Below, piece after piece: positions 35,563 through 47,340 of a DNA stretch of 64,000 nt. The stretch covers positions 62,001 through 126,000 of the forward strand of contig WPDH01000171.1 of the NCBI GenBank assembly GCA_019137255.1, read 5' to 3'. Positions within the stretch are counted from its first letter, which is position 1, and every line of letters starts with the position of its first letter. The DNA is from Corinectria fuckeliana (lineage: Eukaryota > Ascomycota > Sordariomycetes > Hypocreales > Nectriaceae). Under the pieces are notes generated by a model. The model was not told the origin of the DNA. It saw only the letters and a program-made list of their open reading frames with translations, and searched no databases. The position numbers and the translations under genes were made by a program.

Positions 35563-38500
35563 TCAAACTGGCCCATCTGGTGCAAACTGTATCCCTAGTA
35601 CGCGTCCAGTTCTGTAGCCAAATGCGAATGCCAGTCCCTTGACTGAGAATACGAACGGTCGATACTCTGAAGGCAACCAGAGGACGTTCTTCCCGTCTTT
35701 CGTGACCCATTTCTTGTCAGGGCTCAGACCGTAGCCGCGGTATGTAGGATTCTCTATGACATCTTTTCCCGTTGGTGACTCCGTCAAAGACGGAATATCA
35801 AGTTCCAGAACTCCAAGATCGGTACAAAGCCACAAGTCGCTTGTCGGATCAAAGGCAATGTTAGTGACTACTCTATCATTTGTGATCGTTTGCAGACAGT
35901 TTCCACCATCGATATGCCAGATCCTAATTGTCTTGTCAAATGAGCTGGACGCGAGGTACTGGTCATCCCTAGAGAAGGCGACTGAAACTGCCTTGGAGGA
36001 GTGTCCAGTCAGTGTCTGGAGGCAGGTTCCCGTATCTACTTCCCAGATCTTGATCACCTTATCAGTTGCCAGCGAGGCTAGTCTTTGGCCGTTATTTGAG
36101 AACACGACGAGATCTATCCAATTGCCGTGTCCCTTGAGAGTCTGGAGGCAAATTCCTGTAGCTAGTTCCCAAATCTTGATTGTCTCGCCGATCGAACCCG
36201 AGGCGAGACGCTGTGCATCCTCTGTGAGGGCAAGGGCTAACACTGGCCCTTCATGGCCCTCCAATGTTTTCAAACAGTTGCCAATGTTCATGTCCCATAT
36301 CCTGATTGTATTGTCGAACGAGCCTGAAGCAACCCTTTGGCCATCTCGTGACACTACAAGTGATATTACCCGCTTCGTGTGGCCCTTCAGCGTGTGCAAA
36401 CAATCTCCGGTGGCCATTTCCCAGACCTTGACCGTCTGATCTTGCGACCCTGAGACAAGATAACGGCCGTCGCTGGTACAGTCGACGACTAATATGCCGA
36501 GAAAACGGTTCTCCCGTGTATCTAGATTGGTTGCCGCAAGCGCGTCCCATATTTCTATTATTCCGTCTCCTGCGCATGAAGCAAGCTGCCAGATATCGTC
36601 TAGGAAGACAACTGATCCAATTATGCCGCGATGACTTCTGATCGTGTGTAGACAAGTCCACATTGTGGTATCCCATACCCTGATTGTCATGTCATAAGAA
36701 GCCGAGGCAAAATACTGTTCATCCCCAATCAGAGAAAAGGTTACTGAGGTCACCGTCCCCTTGTGACCCTTTAGAGTATGGAGACACGTCCCTGTAGTGG
36801 TATCCCAGATCTTCACCGTACGATCGAAAGAGCCAGAAGCCAGCTGTTGGCACCCATTTTTAAGTGAGAAGGCGACTGATTCAACTGAGTCATGGTGGCC
36901 CTTGAGAGTTTGGAGACAAGTCCCTGTAGCTGTGTCCCAAATCTTGACCGTTCTGTCATTGGAGCTAGATGCAATTTGTCGATCGCTCTGCGTTGAGGAG
37001 AAAGCGATCGAGTTGATCTCCTCCTGATGACCATGAAGCGTATGAAGACAAGCTCCTGTGATTGTATCCCAGATCTTGACGATATTATCGTCCGCGCCTG
37101 AAGCTACCCGCCTGCCATCCTTGGCGAAGGCCACCGCATTGACGCGTCTTTCGTGGCCGTCAATTGTTTGAACGCAAGTTCCCTTGTCGGTATCCCATAT
37201 CTTGATCTTGCAGTCCTCAGAGCACGAGGCGAGCCTCTGAAGGTCTTTCGAGGGACAGAAGGCTACTTGCGTCACTCTGCGATCATGTCCCTTTAGGACA
37301 TGGAGGCAGTTGCCTGTGACGGCATCCCATATTTTGACCGTGTCATCACTTGACCCTGAGGCGAGTTGCTGGGAGCCAGGCAGGAAGTCAATTGAGTTGA
37401 TGTAGGAAAAATGAGCCTGAATGGTCTGGAGACAGCCGTCCCACTGTCTTTCCATCTTCGGTTTTGACACGATCCACTGGGGTGCCTCATGGTCGAACAA
37501 CTCTCTCACTAAGCTGTGGGAAGGACTAAAGACGAGCGCTGATACATAGGTTTGCAGTGGAGCGGCTTCTATTGTCCCCTTGTGGAAAAGAACGAGTCGG
37601 TATGCATCTCGAGCTAATGCTGTAAGCCGTCGCGGTCCTATAATAGTCTTCTGTGAAATAATTAGGGCTAAATCTTTCATCAGGGAGTGGAATATTCTGA
37701 ACTGACCATTGTTACGTCAAGCTTCCATACAGCTTTCAACCCCTCTGACATGAGGCCCAGTAGGCTGAGAGCTTCTAGCCAATACAAGTATTTATCCTGT
37801 AGATAGACATGGACGATGCCGCCGTCTGCCAGATCGTTTCCGCTTCTTAGCTCTTCCGCAGAACTCGAGTCATGGAGGTGATCAACCCAGTAGAGGCAAG
37901 AATACCCAGATGAAGCCAACGGGTCGGGATAAGGTGGGGATATCTGATCGATGTGGGTTCCCACGACCAGAAGGTTGTAGATGTTGCGGCGAAGTGTCCT
38001 CGAAAGAACCTCAAGTGACCTCGTGAAGACGACGTGGTGTTGATGCAGGATGCCTTTAGGGAGGATTTGACTTGAGGCTTGATTCAGCAGGAAGTCTTTT
38101 GCTGACTGATGGATAAAGTAAATTGCGTCGTCCCTGATGTTCACGAAAGAGCCACAGTAGCCGATGAATTCTTTGAGCGTGTCGAGTTCGTCTTCAAAGT
38201 CCCGAAGTGGCTCGACGAGAGAGGGCAATTCCTTCAAGGTAATTGGGCGGTAGGTGACGGAAAGAGCGGCCAGGATCTCCTTGCAGATATCTGCATCAAG
38301 TGAACTGTAGATGTGTTCCATCATGCGATAATACAGGGCATCAAGTCCCGGCGGATATGTGACCAATTTCGCCATTGTGTGCCACTTGCGGACTTTGGGG
38401 TCTCCGAGTTCTTGACAGACCAAGGCCGCCCAGAGGAAGGTATCGTCGCTGTTAGATGTCAAGTAATCCATGACGGCGGTTCGTGTCTTTTCATCGTACT

Positions 38501-40400
38501 TCTTTGCTTGCGCCAGTCGATCTACCTTGTATCGAATAAAGGCATGGACGGCACCGGACACCGAGGCCTCGTTCAACTCGAGGGACACCTTGATGCCCTC
38601 AGTCGAGCCCAGCTTCTCCTCGATGTTGGGCCAGTTGCGGCTCGACAAGATCCATTTGGCGCTGGCTGAAGACGAAGTTTCGCAGATGTAGTTGAGGAGC
38701 TGTGGCAGTCCAGTTACACACTCGTCGAGGGCATCGACAATAAGCACCGCGCCGTCTAAGCTCGGATCGTCTAGCATAGCTGTGAGCATCTTGGACAAGA
38801 CGCCCCAAGACGCCGCATCTTCGAAGAGCTGTTTGCCCACATGACCGTACTTTTGGGGTACGTATGAGATGAGAGATGGCAGCTGGTCGATGAGGACGTA
38901 GACAAGACCGCGTAGGACGGCCGTTGCTGTGCGTAGCGTTGGTTCTGTAGCTTGGCAGAAGAAATACGACAAGGCACGCGTCTTGTCCTCTTCCATCTCG
39001 TCGATGATGCCGCATAAAAGCATCGTCTTTCCCTTGCCAGGATCTCCCTTTATCCATAGAAGTCGGCTCTGAGGTTCGTCGTGCCATTTCTTGAAGTCGG
39101 AATGTCCGAGGATCCAGCTGTAGGAGTCCTTGAGCAAGCCACCTTTTGCTTCCTGAATAAGGGTTTTGGTGTCGCGCGGGTCTGTTTCCCTCAGGTCGCG
39201 AAGGAAGTCGTTGAACTTGTCGTCTTGTCGGATCTTGGCCTGCTCTTCCTGGAACTTTGTCTGTTGCTCTTGGAACTTTGTTTGCTGCATCGTCTGGGCT
39301 ACAACCGCGGAGTGGATGTCTTGAAGCCTCATATCATGAGAGACAGCAGAGTCGGCGATGTTCTGCAATTGCGACTTGATACGCTCGGTGTTGAACTGTT
39401 GAGAATCCTTCTGCACTGCTTCTTCAGCATCCTGGACATCGGTGAGCTGGCCGTTCCAGTCGTCGAGCTTGAACACGTCTCTCATGAACACGACAGCCTG
39501 GCTTCGATTGTAAATGCAGATGCTCTTCATCTGGTATAGAAGAAGCTTCTGGTACAGCTGGATGATGTTATTTTCTAGCTCGCCTCGCAGCGCTGCAGTG
39601 GATGTAGGGGCCCTGTTTTCATCGAGGAGCAGGCTCGTCAAGTTCCAGTACCAGTCCATTCTCGACAGGACGTAAGAGACGCCAATCCGATTAATGCCTG
39701 CCTCGGTGATTGGGTTCGAAAGAATCTGTGAAGTATTAGCAAATCATGGCCGCATTGGGCTCGAGTCAAGTGAGCCTACATCGAGAGCTAAGCAGACGCC
39801 GACCCAGGCAACAGCAGCTTCAGGGGAGGCTCGTATTGCCTTATCCACCATCCCCTTGACGGTAGCTCCGGTACCCATCCAATACTCGAAGCTTTGCTTG
39901 ATATTTGCGCCTTTCTCCGTCTTTTCCAGCCCAAGGTTGACCAGTTGCTTCATCTGCTGTGATCTCCCCTCTTGGCTCTGTTCTATCTCGTTCTTCTGAG
40001 ACGCAAGCGTGATAGAAGTTGAGTCTTCATTGTGCAGTTGCATTGAGAGAATCTTCTCATACGCTTCGACCACGTCGGGCTCTCTGGACTTGAGCTCATC
40101 GTATGCCTGGTTCCAAAGTCGTTCCTGTAGGCTCTGCTCCGAGACTTCGGGACTGGAAGACCCTGGATGAGAAGAGCTTTGTGGATATTCATCCGGCGGC
40201 TCTGGAGGATTGCTAGAAAGCTCTGCAGGCTTGTCTATCGGTTCTGTAGGTTTGTCTGTAGGCTCTGCTGGTTTGCTCGTGGGCTGTGGAGGTTTGCTCG
40301 CATACTCATGCGGAGGGGTAGGCTCTGGATTAGAAGCCTCCGGGGCGGGTTGCGATCCCTTGAGCTTGGAGCGGAGGCTTTTAAAAATCCGCGGGGCCAT
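35563..40400 (-). CDS. NACHT-WD40 STAND protein (NWD/HET-E-like NLR)
   Basis: Large fungal NLR-like receptor. Relatives (HET-D, HET-E, HNWD) sense non-self ligands with WD40 repeats and trigger cell death. Three exons on the minus strand: 40400-39780, 39725-37707 and 37650-35563, with two phase-0 introns of 54 bp (GTAGGC..CACAG) and 56 bp (GTCAGT..CACAG), giving 1575 residues. Order: basic N-terminus, proline-rich heptad repeats (35-69), a NACHT_N-like helical region (about 95-330), a Gln-rich coiled stretch (QTKFQEQQTKFQEEQ, about 355-370), NACHT with Walker A GDPGKGKT (434-441) and Walker B VLIVDALDE (534-542), a helical linker, then 12 recognisable WD40 repeats plus a decayed one from about 951. 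The repeats are diverged. ATG 40400 has the best context (GACGATGG); upstream ATGs at 40544 and 40625 are alternatives. Confidence 0.93.
40194..40298 (-). repeat. Five heptad-encoding 21-bp repeats in the NACHT-WD40 gene
   Basis: Residues 35-69 read as SKPPQPT, SKPAEPT, DKPTEPI, DKPAELS, SNPPEPP. This is a coding minisatellite forming a proline-rich linker before the helical N-terminal domain. Confidence 0.85.
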
Positions 40401-41470
40401 CGTCAGTGCGAGGGGGGGCCTCAGGCCCTTTGCGCTGGATGGTGGCAATGGCGGTACGGCTTGAGGATCAGGTGAGGGATGCGTGAGAGAGCGTGAGATT
40501 TCGCGCGGGGGCGTAAATGGGACTTCGGAAACCGTGGCTGACATATCCCAGCCAAGGTGCAGTGTCAGCTCAGCCTCGTCGGGCAGCGTCTGCCAAAGCC
40601 CAATTGCCAACACAGGATGGTACAAGTGGTGTCAACACATGACAGGATTTATCGGTCTGACAGCTTGAATTGATATATATAAATATATTGTCATTACAGC
40701 TTAACTAAGACTACTCTCTCTGATAGTATCAATTAATAATTTTGTCTTGGCTTATAAATGATTATCCTCTCTTTTTAGCCCTTTTGACTCTCTTTGGTTC
40801 TTAATCATCCCTCAGTCTGACAAGTGGACAGCGTTGAGGTGATTGAATCAATGCCGGCTTGGGGAGCTGCAACACTTCGATAGCTACCTGAGTACTGGGC
40901 GGGCACGATCCAGTAGATGATGCCCGGATTGCTGGAAGTGAGTGAAGGAGTCGAGACTGAGAGTGGAAAGAGAGATGTCAAGTGCAGGTGGTGAAGCTCC
41001 TTTTGACGAGACGGAAGGCGATATTAGAGTGTTGATGTCGCTGAGCTCAAACGGCTCAGCCTCTCTGCTGCAAGTTAGCTGCTGAGCCTCTCGCTAATTA
41101 TTGGGAAAGTTGATGACTTATCCTTGCATATTCACGGTTCCAAGCACAATTCGCCATGGAGATTAGGAGCGCGAAGCCTTCCCGAGCTACGAGTTGGACA
41201 AGGACAGACTAACAACAACCCGAAGCGGTAACTTGTCCGCTGGAGCTGCCTAAATTGCCAAGATTTATGGGCCATCAGTGCTCGTCAAGATTCTCCCTAA
41301 TAATAAAATGTGGTGGCATTCTTTCCCTGAACCTCTACCTCATCAGCCATTGCCTCGCTGCTTCCAGATCTTCACTACTCATGTTGCTCCGCCACTGCGC
41401 CCCTAGACCATTTGTCAATGGCTGGAGAACTACCGCATCAGCCCAAGGACATTGCATTGCCAAGTCCACC
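40401..41470. other. Intergenic between NACHT-WD40 gene and the next (broken) gene
   Basis: Divergent upstream regions of two genes. An AT-rich patch lies at about 40670-40800. No further gene is seen. Confidence 0.5.
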
Positions 41471-43521
41471 ATGGCGAGAAACGATCGGGCGCAGGCCATG
41501 CTGGAGATGGACATGCTCTTGAACGAGTACGGAACCCCGTTTGACAGGCTATTCCGCGAAACTGCTCTCAAACGTGGAAACACTCCCGCCGCAGTGAAGG
41601 ATCTGATATTCCGTCTCTTTCACCCGGAGCGTAAGACGCGTCTCTGGGTCGTGGATCGTATCTTGGAGCCCCAAACGATACCTCATTTCCTCGAATCTCT
41701 CAGCTCAGGCCATCTACCGAGCGGTGAGCAATCTTTGCTCCCGCGACCAACGGCAGAAGAGCTGTTGAAGATCACGGAGCCCTTCTCGGCCTGGGCTCCC
41801 ACTCCCTACAACAAGATCCGTCGACCGGCCATTGAGTCCATCATGGTGCTCATTGGTTCCTACGAAGATCCCACTCGGCTACTTACAGTCACCAAAGAAC
41901 TTCACGCCATGAAGTCTAGGATCTGGGAGGGTATCATGCCACTATCTGAGAGACGCTGGAAGGACCTGAAGCTGGACGAGCCCGACAACTTCCCTGCCGC
42001 CTGCCAGTACATCGCTGCAGTCACGCAGGCGTTTCATTACTTGAACCACGAACCAGCCAAGGAATATCTGCGGGAGACGTTTAATCTTATCTCAGTCCAA
42101 CTTCAGATCTACGAGCACGCCATCAACGCCCAGCGAGCAGCCGAGGCCACGGATGGCTCTTACCAGCGCTTGAGCATCACCGCCCTTTGGTACGAATTCA
42201 TCAAGACCCATTACGAGTTTGTCTCCACTAGAGCCCACTGCTGGGTGACTGAGCACGTAGAACGTCTCAGAGAACCCGTCGTGCAAGCGCTCAACGACCA
42301 CAAGCCGGAGGCTCCTGGGCCCCTTGACGCGACCCAGTGGGCTCTCACCAATAAACTGCACGACTTGCTTGAGAATGCTGCGCAGGCCGACATGGCCATC
42401 TTCATACCCACAGACGGGTACAGAGGTGATGCGCTGGGCGCGCAAGATGCTGTACCGTTGACTGCCCAGGACCGTCGAAGATTCCGCGAGGAACCCATCG
42501 CCTGGCATGCGAATGCCAGGCGGCGTCAAGTCGATTACAGCGCACGAATGAGGTACCTCTCGAGGCACGAGATATACAAGGGAACCGTGGCACGGATAAA
42601 TTGGTCCGTTCGTTTCTGCCACAGCTCTCAACGACCCTCGGGGCCTTGTAAGCGTAGCACGCTGCCAGGCTATTGCGCAGATGACGGTCCGTCGTGAACT
42701 TCGTGGTGAGCCCAAGGCAATGGGAGCAGATCTTTGGATTCAAAACGTGAAGCAACGACATGAGGTTCCGCGGTTTGAATGGGGATATGTTGCGTACCGG
42801 CTCAGCGACGAGCACAATGACGAGCAATGGGGCGACTTTAAAGCCAAGTTCGAGGCCGATATTGCCGACTGGGGCCAGGAGCTCGAGGACATTGATGACA
42901 TCCGCGTCATGTGTAAGATCCACTAGCTTGACGGTAAGAGGCTGGGTATTGAAGAAGGAGACGTTGAAGCTGCCAGGAAGTGAGTCCCTTGCCGCCCCAG
43001 CCTATCCTTGATACACTTCTGATTCACAATGCAGACATTTCGATACCTTCTCCCAGTCTGGAGAGGAACCTGAGCAAATCCGCAGAGGCGTCTTCCTTGT
43101 CGCTGACGCCAGTGTCGTCAACTCGTACCTCAAGCCCGTCACCCCTACGGCAGGCTTCATCCTAGCCGTCGACGCCGGATTTGAGGCAACCGAAAACGGC
43201 GAGGAGGATGAGTCTCCTGGATACAATGGCACTTTGCGTGTTACCGCAAGTTTGCTGTGGGACGACCTTGGAGCTATGCTGACGAGGCAGAATCAGATAC
43301 TCGTCGACATCTGGCCTCTCGCGATGAACCGTCCGACATTGATGTACGAGGGGCCCATGCCGCTGCCTATACTCCGATTCCCGCCTTTGAGTTCGCTGGG
43401 GCCTAGCATGGCTGGTGTGGTCTCGGCTGTGGCTTTGCTTGTAGTGGCAACGGTTCTGGAAAGCAAGCATTTGGCGGGTAGGACGGGGGTTGTCCGTTCC
43501 AGGTTTGCTTGCATGAACTAG
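41471..43521 (+). pseudogene. Gene of unknown function, broken by a frameshift and a premature stop
   Basis: The gene starts at an excellent context (CCACCATGG). About 375 codons are open, ending near RHEIYKGTVARI. The protein-like reading then continues one base later (IGPFVSATALNDPRGLVS from 42600), so one extra A in the AAA at 42598-42600 explains the shift. It goes on to FEWGYVAYRLSDEHNDEQWG and meets TAG at 42924-42926, after which the same frame continues LDGKRLGIEEGDVEAARK. A clean 55-bp intron (42980-43034, GTGAGT..TGCAG) joins this to HFDTFSQSGEE, and the frame runs to 43521, ending in a hydrophobic segment. An alternative is a 100-bp intron 42525-42624 in place of the frameshift, but the TAG would remain. 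The layout resembles conserved ascomycete proteins of unknown function; I recognise no catalytic motif. Confidence 0.65.
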
Positions 43522-44293
43522 TGATAAGCAAATGGTTTTGAAATGGCATCCATAGGTGCAGTGGTCTAACCTGGTCTTGGTCTATGAGAATGGTCATTGT
43601 CTCGCTTGGTCGTGGAGCAGAAATAAGAGCTTCCAGTTGGAAAGTGGACCAACCCACTGTTCCTTACGTATAGTAAACGATGAACAACACCGCTTTGAGG
43701 GTACCTTATTTATAGTGCACCCTTGCCATCTCTGTAGCGGTCTAGACTGCCGTACCCACTGTCTTGAGCGTCGACAAGGAGCACCTCGTCTGGGCGGTCT
43801 GCAGACTCCGGCTGAAGCAGCCGGGAACCGCTTCAATCGCCCAAACGAAATGCTTCAATGTGCAAAGAACGCTCGTTTGCAACCTATGGTATGCAGTGTA
43901 CCGTCAACTCACTACCGGAACTAAAGACAAAGCAGACTAACGTAGTCACTTGTCCTACAGTTGATCCTCTCATACTCGGCAGATCCGCGACACCTCACTG
44001 TTAGTTAGCCGGGCCGCCTGAATTACCCCGCAAGCAAATCACACCACCAGACCTGCCCCATAGATTGCCGGAATACAGGGGCTTCTATAGCGGAATAACT
44101 AGCCTGTCTGGGTGGTTGCTGAAGTTCGGATCAGTCAGACCAAGCCGAGCTCCCCATCTCGAAGCTAGCCTCGGAAGCTGTCGTCACCACTGCGTACTTG
44201 ACTCTAGACATGTGAGATGACCATCCAGCTCATATAACACATCTACATTGCCATTGTTACCTAGTCCTAAACCCTTCCGCATCATCTTCAATC
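43522..44293. other. Intergenic, 0.8 kb
   Basis: No supported gene. It holds the upstream region of the FAD oxidoreductase. Confidence 0.5.
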
Positions 44294-46069
44294 ATGGCCG
44301 ACCGGAAGCCAGTCGTCATCGTCGGAGCCGGCTTGGCCGGCCTGGTCGCAGCCTTTGAGCTCGTCCAACGCGGCATCTCCACCATCATCGTCGACCAGGA
44401 GAACGAGGCCAACCTCGGCGGACAGGCCTTTTGGTCGCTGGGCGGCCTGTTCCTCGTCGACAGCACCCAGCAGCGACGCATGGGCATCAAAGACTCGCTC
44501 GATCTAGCCATGCGGGATTGGATGGGGAGCGCGCAGTTCGATCGCTTGGAGCGCGAGGATTACTGGCCGCGCAAGTGGGCCGAGGCGTTTGTGAACTTTG
44601 CTGCATCCAAGGACGGCGAGAACGGCCTGGAGGGCTACGTGAAAGCAAGAGGATTGGGCTTCTTGTTCAATGTTGGCTGGGCCGAGAGAGGAGACGGCAG
44701 AGCGGACGGCCATGGCAATTCCGTGCCGAGGTTCCACATCTCCTGGGGCGCCGGGCCGGAGGTGGTCAGAGTCTTCCTGCAGCCCGTTCAAAGGGCTGCG
44801 GAGAAGGGACTTGTGCAGTTCAAACATCGACACGTGGTGGACGAGATCATCCTCGACGAGGCCGGGCAAGCAGTGGGCGTGAGGGGGAGGTTGCTGGAGG
44901 AGGACAACCAAGCCAGAGGAGTCAAGTCGTCGAGGGTCGAGGTGGGCAAGTTTGAGCTGGACGCATCGGCAGTGTTGGTGTCGTCCGGTGGAATTGGAGG
45001 AAACGTCGAAGCCGTAAAGGCCGCCTGGCCCATCGACCGACTCGGCCCCAAGGTCCCCGAGACCTTTGTCGTCGGCGTGCCTGCCCACGTGGACGGAAGG
45101 ATGATTGGAATCTCCGAGACGGCCGGCGCCAACATCGTCAACCGGGACCGCATGTGGCATTACACCGAGGGCCTCAAGAACTGGGATCCCATCTGGCCGG
45201 ACCATGGCATCCGCATCTTGCCTGCACCGTCGTCCCTCTGGCTCGACGCCACTGGCAAGCGGCTCCCGCCTCACTTGTTCCCAGGAACCGACACGCTGGC
45301 GACGTTGAAGCAGATTTGCAGCACCGGGTTTGACTACTCGTGGTTCGTGCTCGACCAGACAATCATCGCGAGAGAGTTTGCCCTCTCCGGCTCCGAGCAG
45401 AACCCCGACCTGTCGAGCAAAAGCATCATCCAGTTCCTAGTCCAACGAGTCTTTGGCAAAAAGGGAACGGTTCCGGTGCAGAACTTCCAGAAGCACGGCG
45501 AGGACTTTGTCGTCCGTGAAACCATCGAGGAACTCGTCGACGGGATGAACAACATAGCCAAAGCGCGCGGGGGGCCTCTGCTGGACTTGGGTAGAGTCAA
45601 GGACACAATCGAGGCGCGAGATGGCCAGATGGATAACCCCTACTCCAAGGACACGCAAGCCATGCTCATCAACAACTCAAGGCTGTATTGGCCTGACCGA
45701 AGGAGCCGCGTTGCGCCGCCACACAAACTCTTGGATCCCGCCCACGGTCCGCTCATTGCAGTCCGGCTGAACCTGGTAACCCGCAAGACTCTGGGAGGGA
45801 TTGAGACAGACCTGGGCAGTAATGTGATGAAGGCCGACGGGACTCGGTTCCCGGGCTTGTACGCGGCTGGCGAGGTCGCCGGATTCGGTGGAGGCGGTGT
45901 TCATGGATACAACTCACTGGAAGGGACCTTTCTGGGAGGCTGTATTTTCTCGGGGAGAGCTGCTGGAAGGGCCATTGCCGACGGGCTGTTAGGTGCAGAT
46001 GGTGCAGATGGCGCAACAGCGCGAAGAGGAAATGCTAGTGGCCTACGACACACGCGGGCGCTTCTTTGA
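44294..46069 (+). CDS. FAD-binding oxidoreductase (fumarate reductase/ketosteroid dehydrogenase-like)
   Basis: Flavoprotein of the FAD_binding_2 class, close to the predicted oxidoreductases of the Rv0785/COG3573 type, 591 residues and intronless. The N-terminal dinucleotide-binding motif is VVIVGAGLAGLVAA (residues 7-20), with the ribose-binding acidic end at TIIVDQE. It then has GGQAFWSLGGLFLVDS, the conserved VPRFHISWGAGPEVV block and the C-terminal FAD loop FPGLYAAGEVAGFGGGGVHG followed by NSLEGTFLGGCIFSGRAAG. No signal peptide is present. The substrate is unknown; steroid, fumarate or another enone are possibilities for the fold. Codon use is GC-rich at third positions, as in the neighbouring intact genes. 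Confidence 0.93.
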   Translation: MADRKPVVIVGAGLAGLVAAFELVQRGISTIIVDQENEANLGGQAFWSLGGLFLVDSTQQRRMGIKDSLDLAMRDWMGSAQFDRLEREDYWPRKWAEAFVNFAASKDGENGLEGYVKARGLGFLFNVGWAERGDGRADGHGNSVPRFHISWGAGPEVVRVFLQPVQRAAEKGLVQFKHRHVVDEIILDEAGQAVGVRGRLLEEDNQARGVKSSRVEVGKFELDASAVLVSSGGIGGNVEAVKAAWPIDRLGPKVPETFVVGVPAHVDGRMIGISETAGANIVNRDRMWHYTEGLKNWDPIWPDHGIRILPAPSSLWLDATGKRLPPHLFPGTDTLATLKQICSTGFDYSWFVLDQTIIAREFALSGSEQNPDLSSKSIIQFLVQRVFGKKGTVPVQNFQKHGEDFVVRETIEELVDGMNNIAKARGGPLLDLGRVKDTIEARDGQMDNPYSKDTQAMLINNSRLYWPDRRSRVAPPHKLLDPAHGPLIAVRLNLVTRKTLGGIETDLGSNVMKADGTRFPGLYAAGEVAGFGGGGVHGYNSLEGTFLGGCIFSGRAAGRAIADGLLGADGADGATARRGNASGLRHTRALL

Positions 46070-46849
46070 TGAGTTGATAATTAGCATGCGTACAAAAGAT
46101 TTTAAAGAAGCACCGAGACTTGAAAAGCAAACTCTATGTTGACGCCTGTAGTAAGATGGCTGTCCTCGATCCCTGAAACGGTCAGTCTGCGCCTGGAGTT
46201 GATGAGCTCGAGTCCGAGAGTAGTTGTACCAGTGTGCAACACCGACCACTTTCGCCTCGTTAGGCTCTAACCTCACTTACCAGAGTCATCACGCATGCGT
46301 TGGGTTGAATTGAGTGCAGCCAGTTCAATCTCAGCCATCGAACAAGTCGTCTTCGATATGCAACTACTCCCACCCCGAACCCAAATAACTAAAGGTCTGG
46401 TCCGCCACCACTCTGGATCTCTGTTCCCACGAACTGAACTCGACGGCTTCGGCAAATTTAATTCGACACAACTGGACCTCCGTGACATTTTACCAGGTAT
46501 ACTGAACCGTGGTCAACGGGCCATCGACATCACTGGGCTGATGACCATATGCTCCAAATTGGCACCTATCTGCCTAGTCTTGAGGCTGTGGTCCAACATG
46601 CGACTGACGTGGTGGGCAAGAAGGCTCGTTTATTTCGCGTATGCTTACGCTTTCCTTTCTCTTGCGGTATTCCGTTGCAGTCTCGAAAGTCTGGGTTTCA
46701 CGGTTTTACCCTGTGTGTCCTTTTTTGACCTCCAAGACAGCGGAACATGTGAGGTAAACGTGGAAGAAATATAGACCTCACATGGCCTGGTATAGCAAAC
46801 ATTGCAATTACACAACTAAACGTAGGTCAATGGTGGCCGTTGTTGCTGC
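46070..46849. other. Intergenic, 0.8 kb
   Basis: A 159-codon plus-strand frame (46295-46774) is present but shows no family resemblance, and I do not call it a gene. Confidence 0.4.
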
Positions 46850-47340
46850 ATAATTAATGCTAAATACGCTCATGAGGATCTTGGCAATGACGGACATCAA
46901 GTGCCCGAACTTGACGGTATTGACATGGTGGTATTCGAGTTCATGTCCTTCAATTTCCCTCAGAATCACCCACGCATATCGGTTGAATGGCTGATGCCAG
47001 GCCGTCTTTATGGTTTCGAAGACGCAGCATTCTCGCAGGTCATCAAAACAACTAATCTGCGAACCGAATCTCTGTAGATAGTTGTGTAGCCTACTTGCTA
47101 GTAAGAGTTCTTCACCTTGATTATATGAAAAACAACCTTCTTGCTCTGCCCGATTCTAACAAGTCGGCCAACAATCTGAAGTATATGTTTTGCATTTAGA
47201 TGCCAATTTTAAAAGGCACCCTTGCTGCAGCAGTGGTGCATATTAACCCCAGTCGTCATTGTATTCACATTGGCAACAAAGACGTCGAGATCGGAGTTGG
47301 GATCGTTGCAGTCCTCCATAATCTTTGATCGATGATACTG
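46850..47340 (-). pseudogene. SNF2-family helicase C-terminal relic
   Basis: Minus-strand reading gives SDLDVFVANVNTMTTGVNMH (helicase motif V region). A possible short intron follows, then QIVGRLVRIGQSKKVVFHII, which is the Q..GR..RIGQ motif VI of SNF2/Swi2 ATPases. After a one-base shift a further open frame continues (GEELLLASRLHNYLQRFGSQ) to about 46850. No N-terminal ATPase half lies upstream, where AT-rich repeat-like DNA begins. It is a decayed fragment; such helicase genes are often found among fungal repeats. Confidence 0.6.

Noticed and set aside
42525..42624. 100-bp intron as explanation for the frame change in the broken gene
   Set aside because: It has GT..AG ends and a good pyrimidine tract, but it would remove protein-like sequence on both sides of the AAA run, and the later TAG would remain. 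Kept as an alternative only.
46295..46774. 159-codon frame on the plus strand
   Set aside because: No domain, weak codon pattern, and no family resemblance; probably chance.
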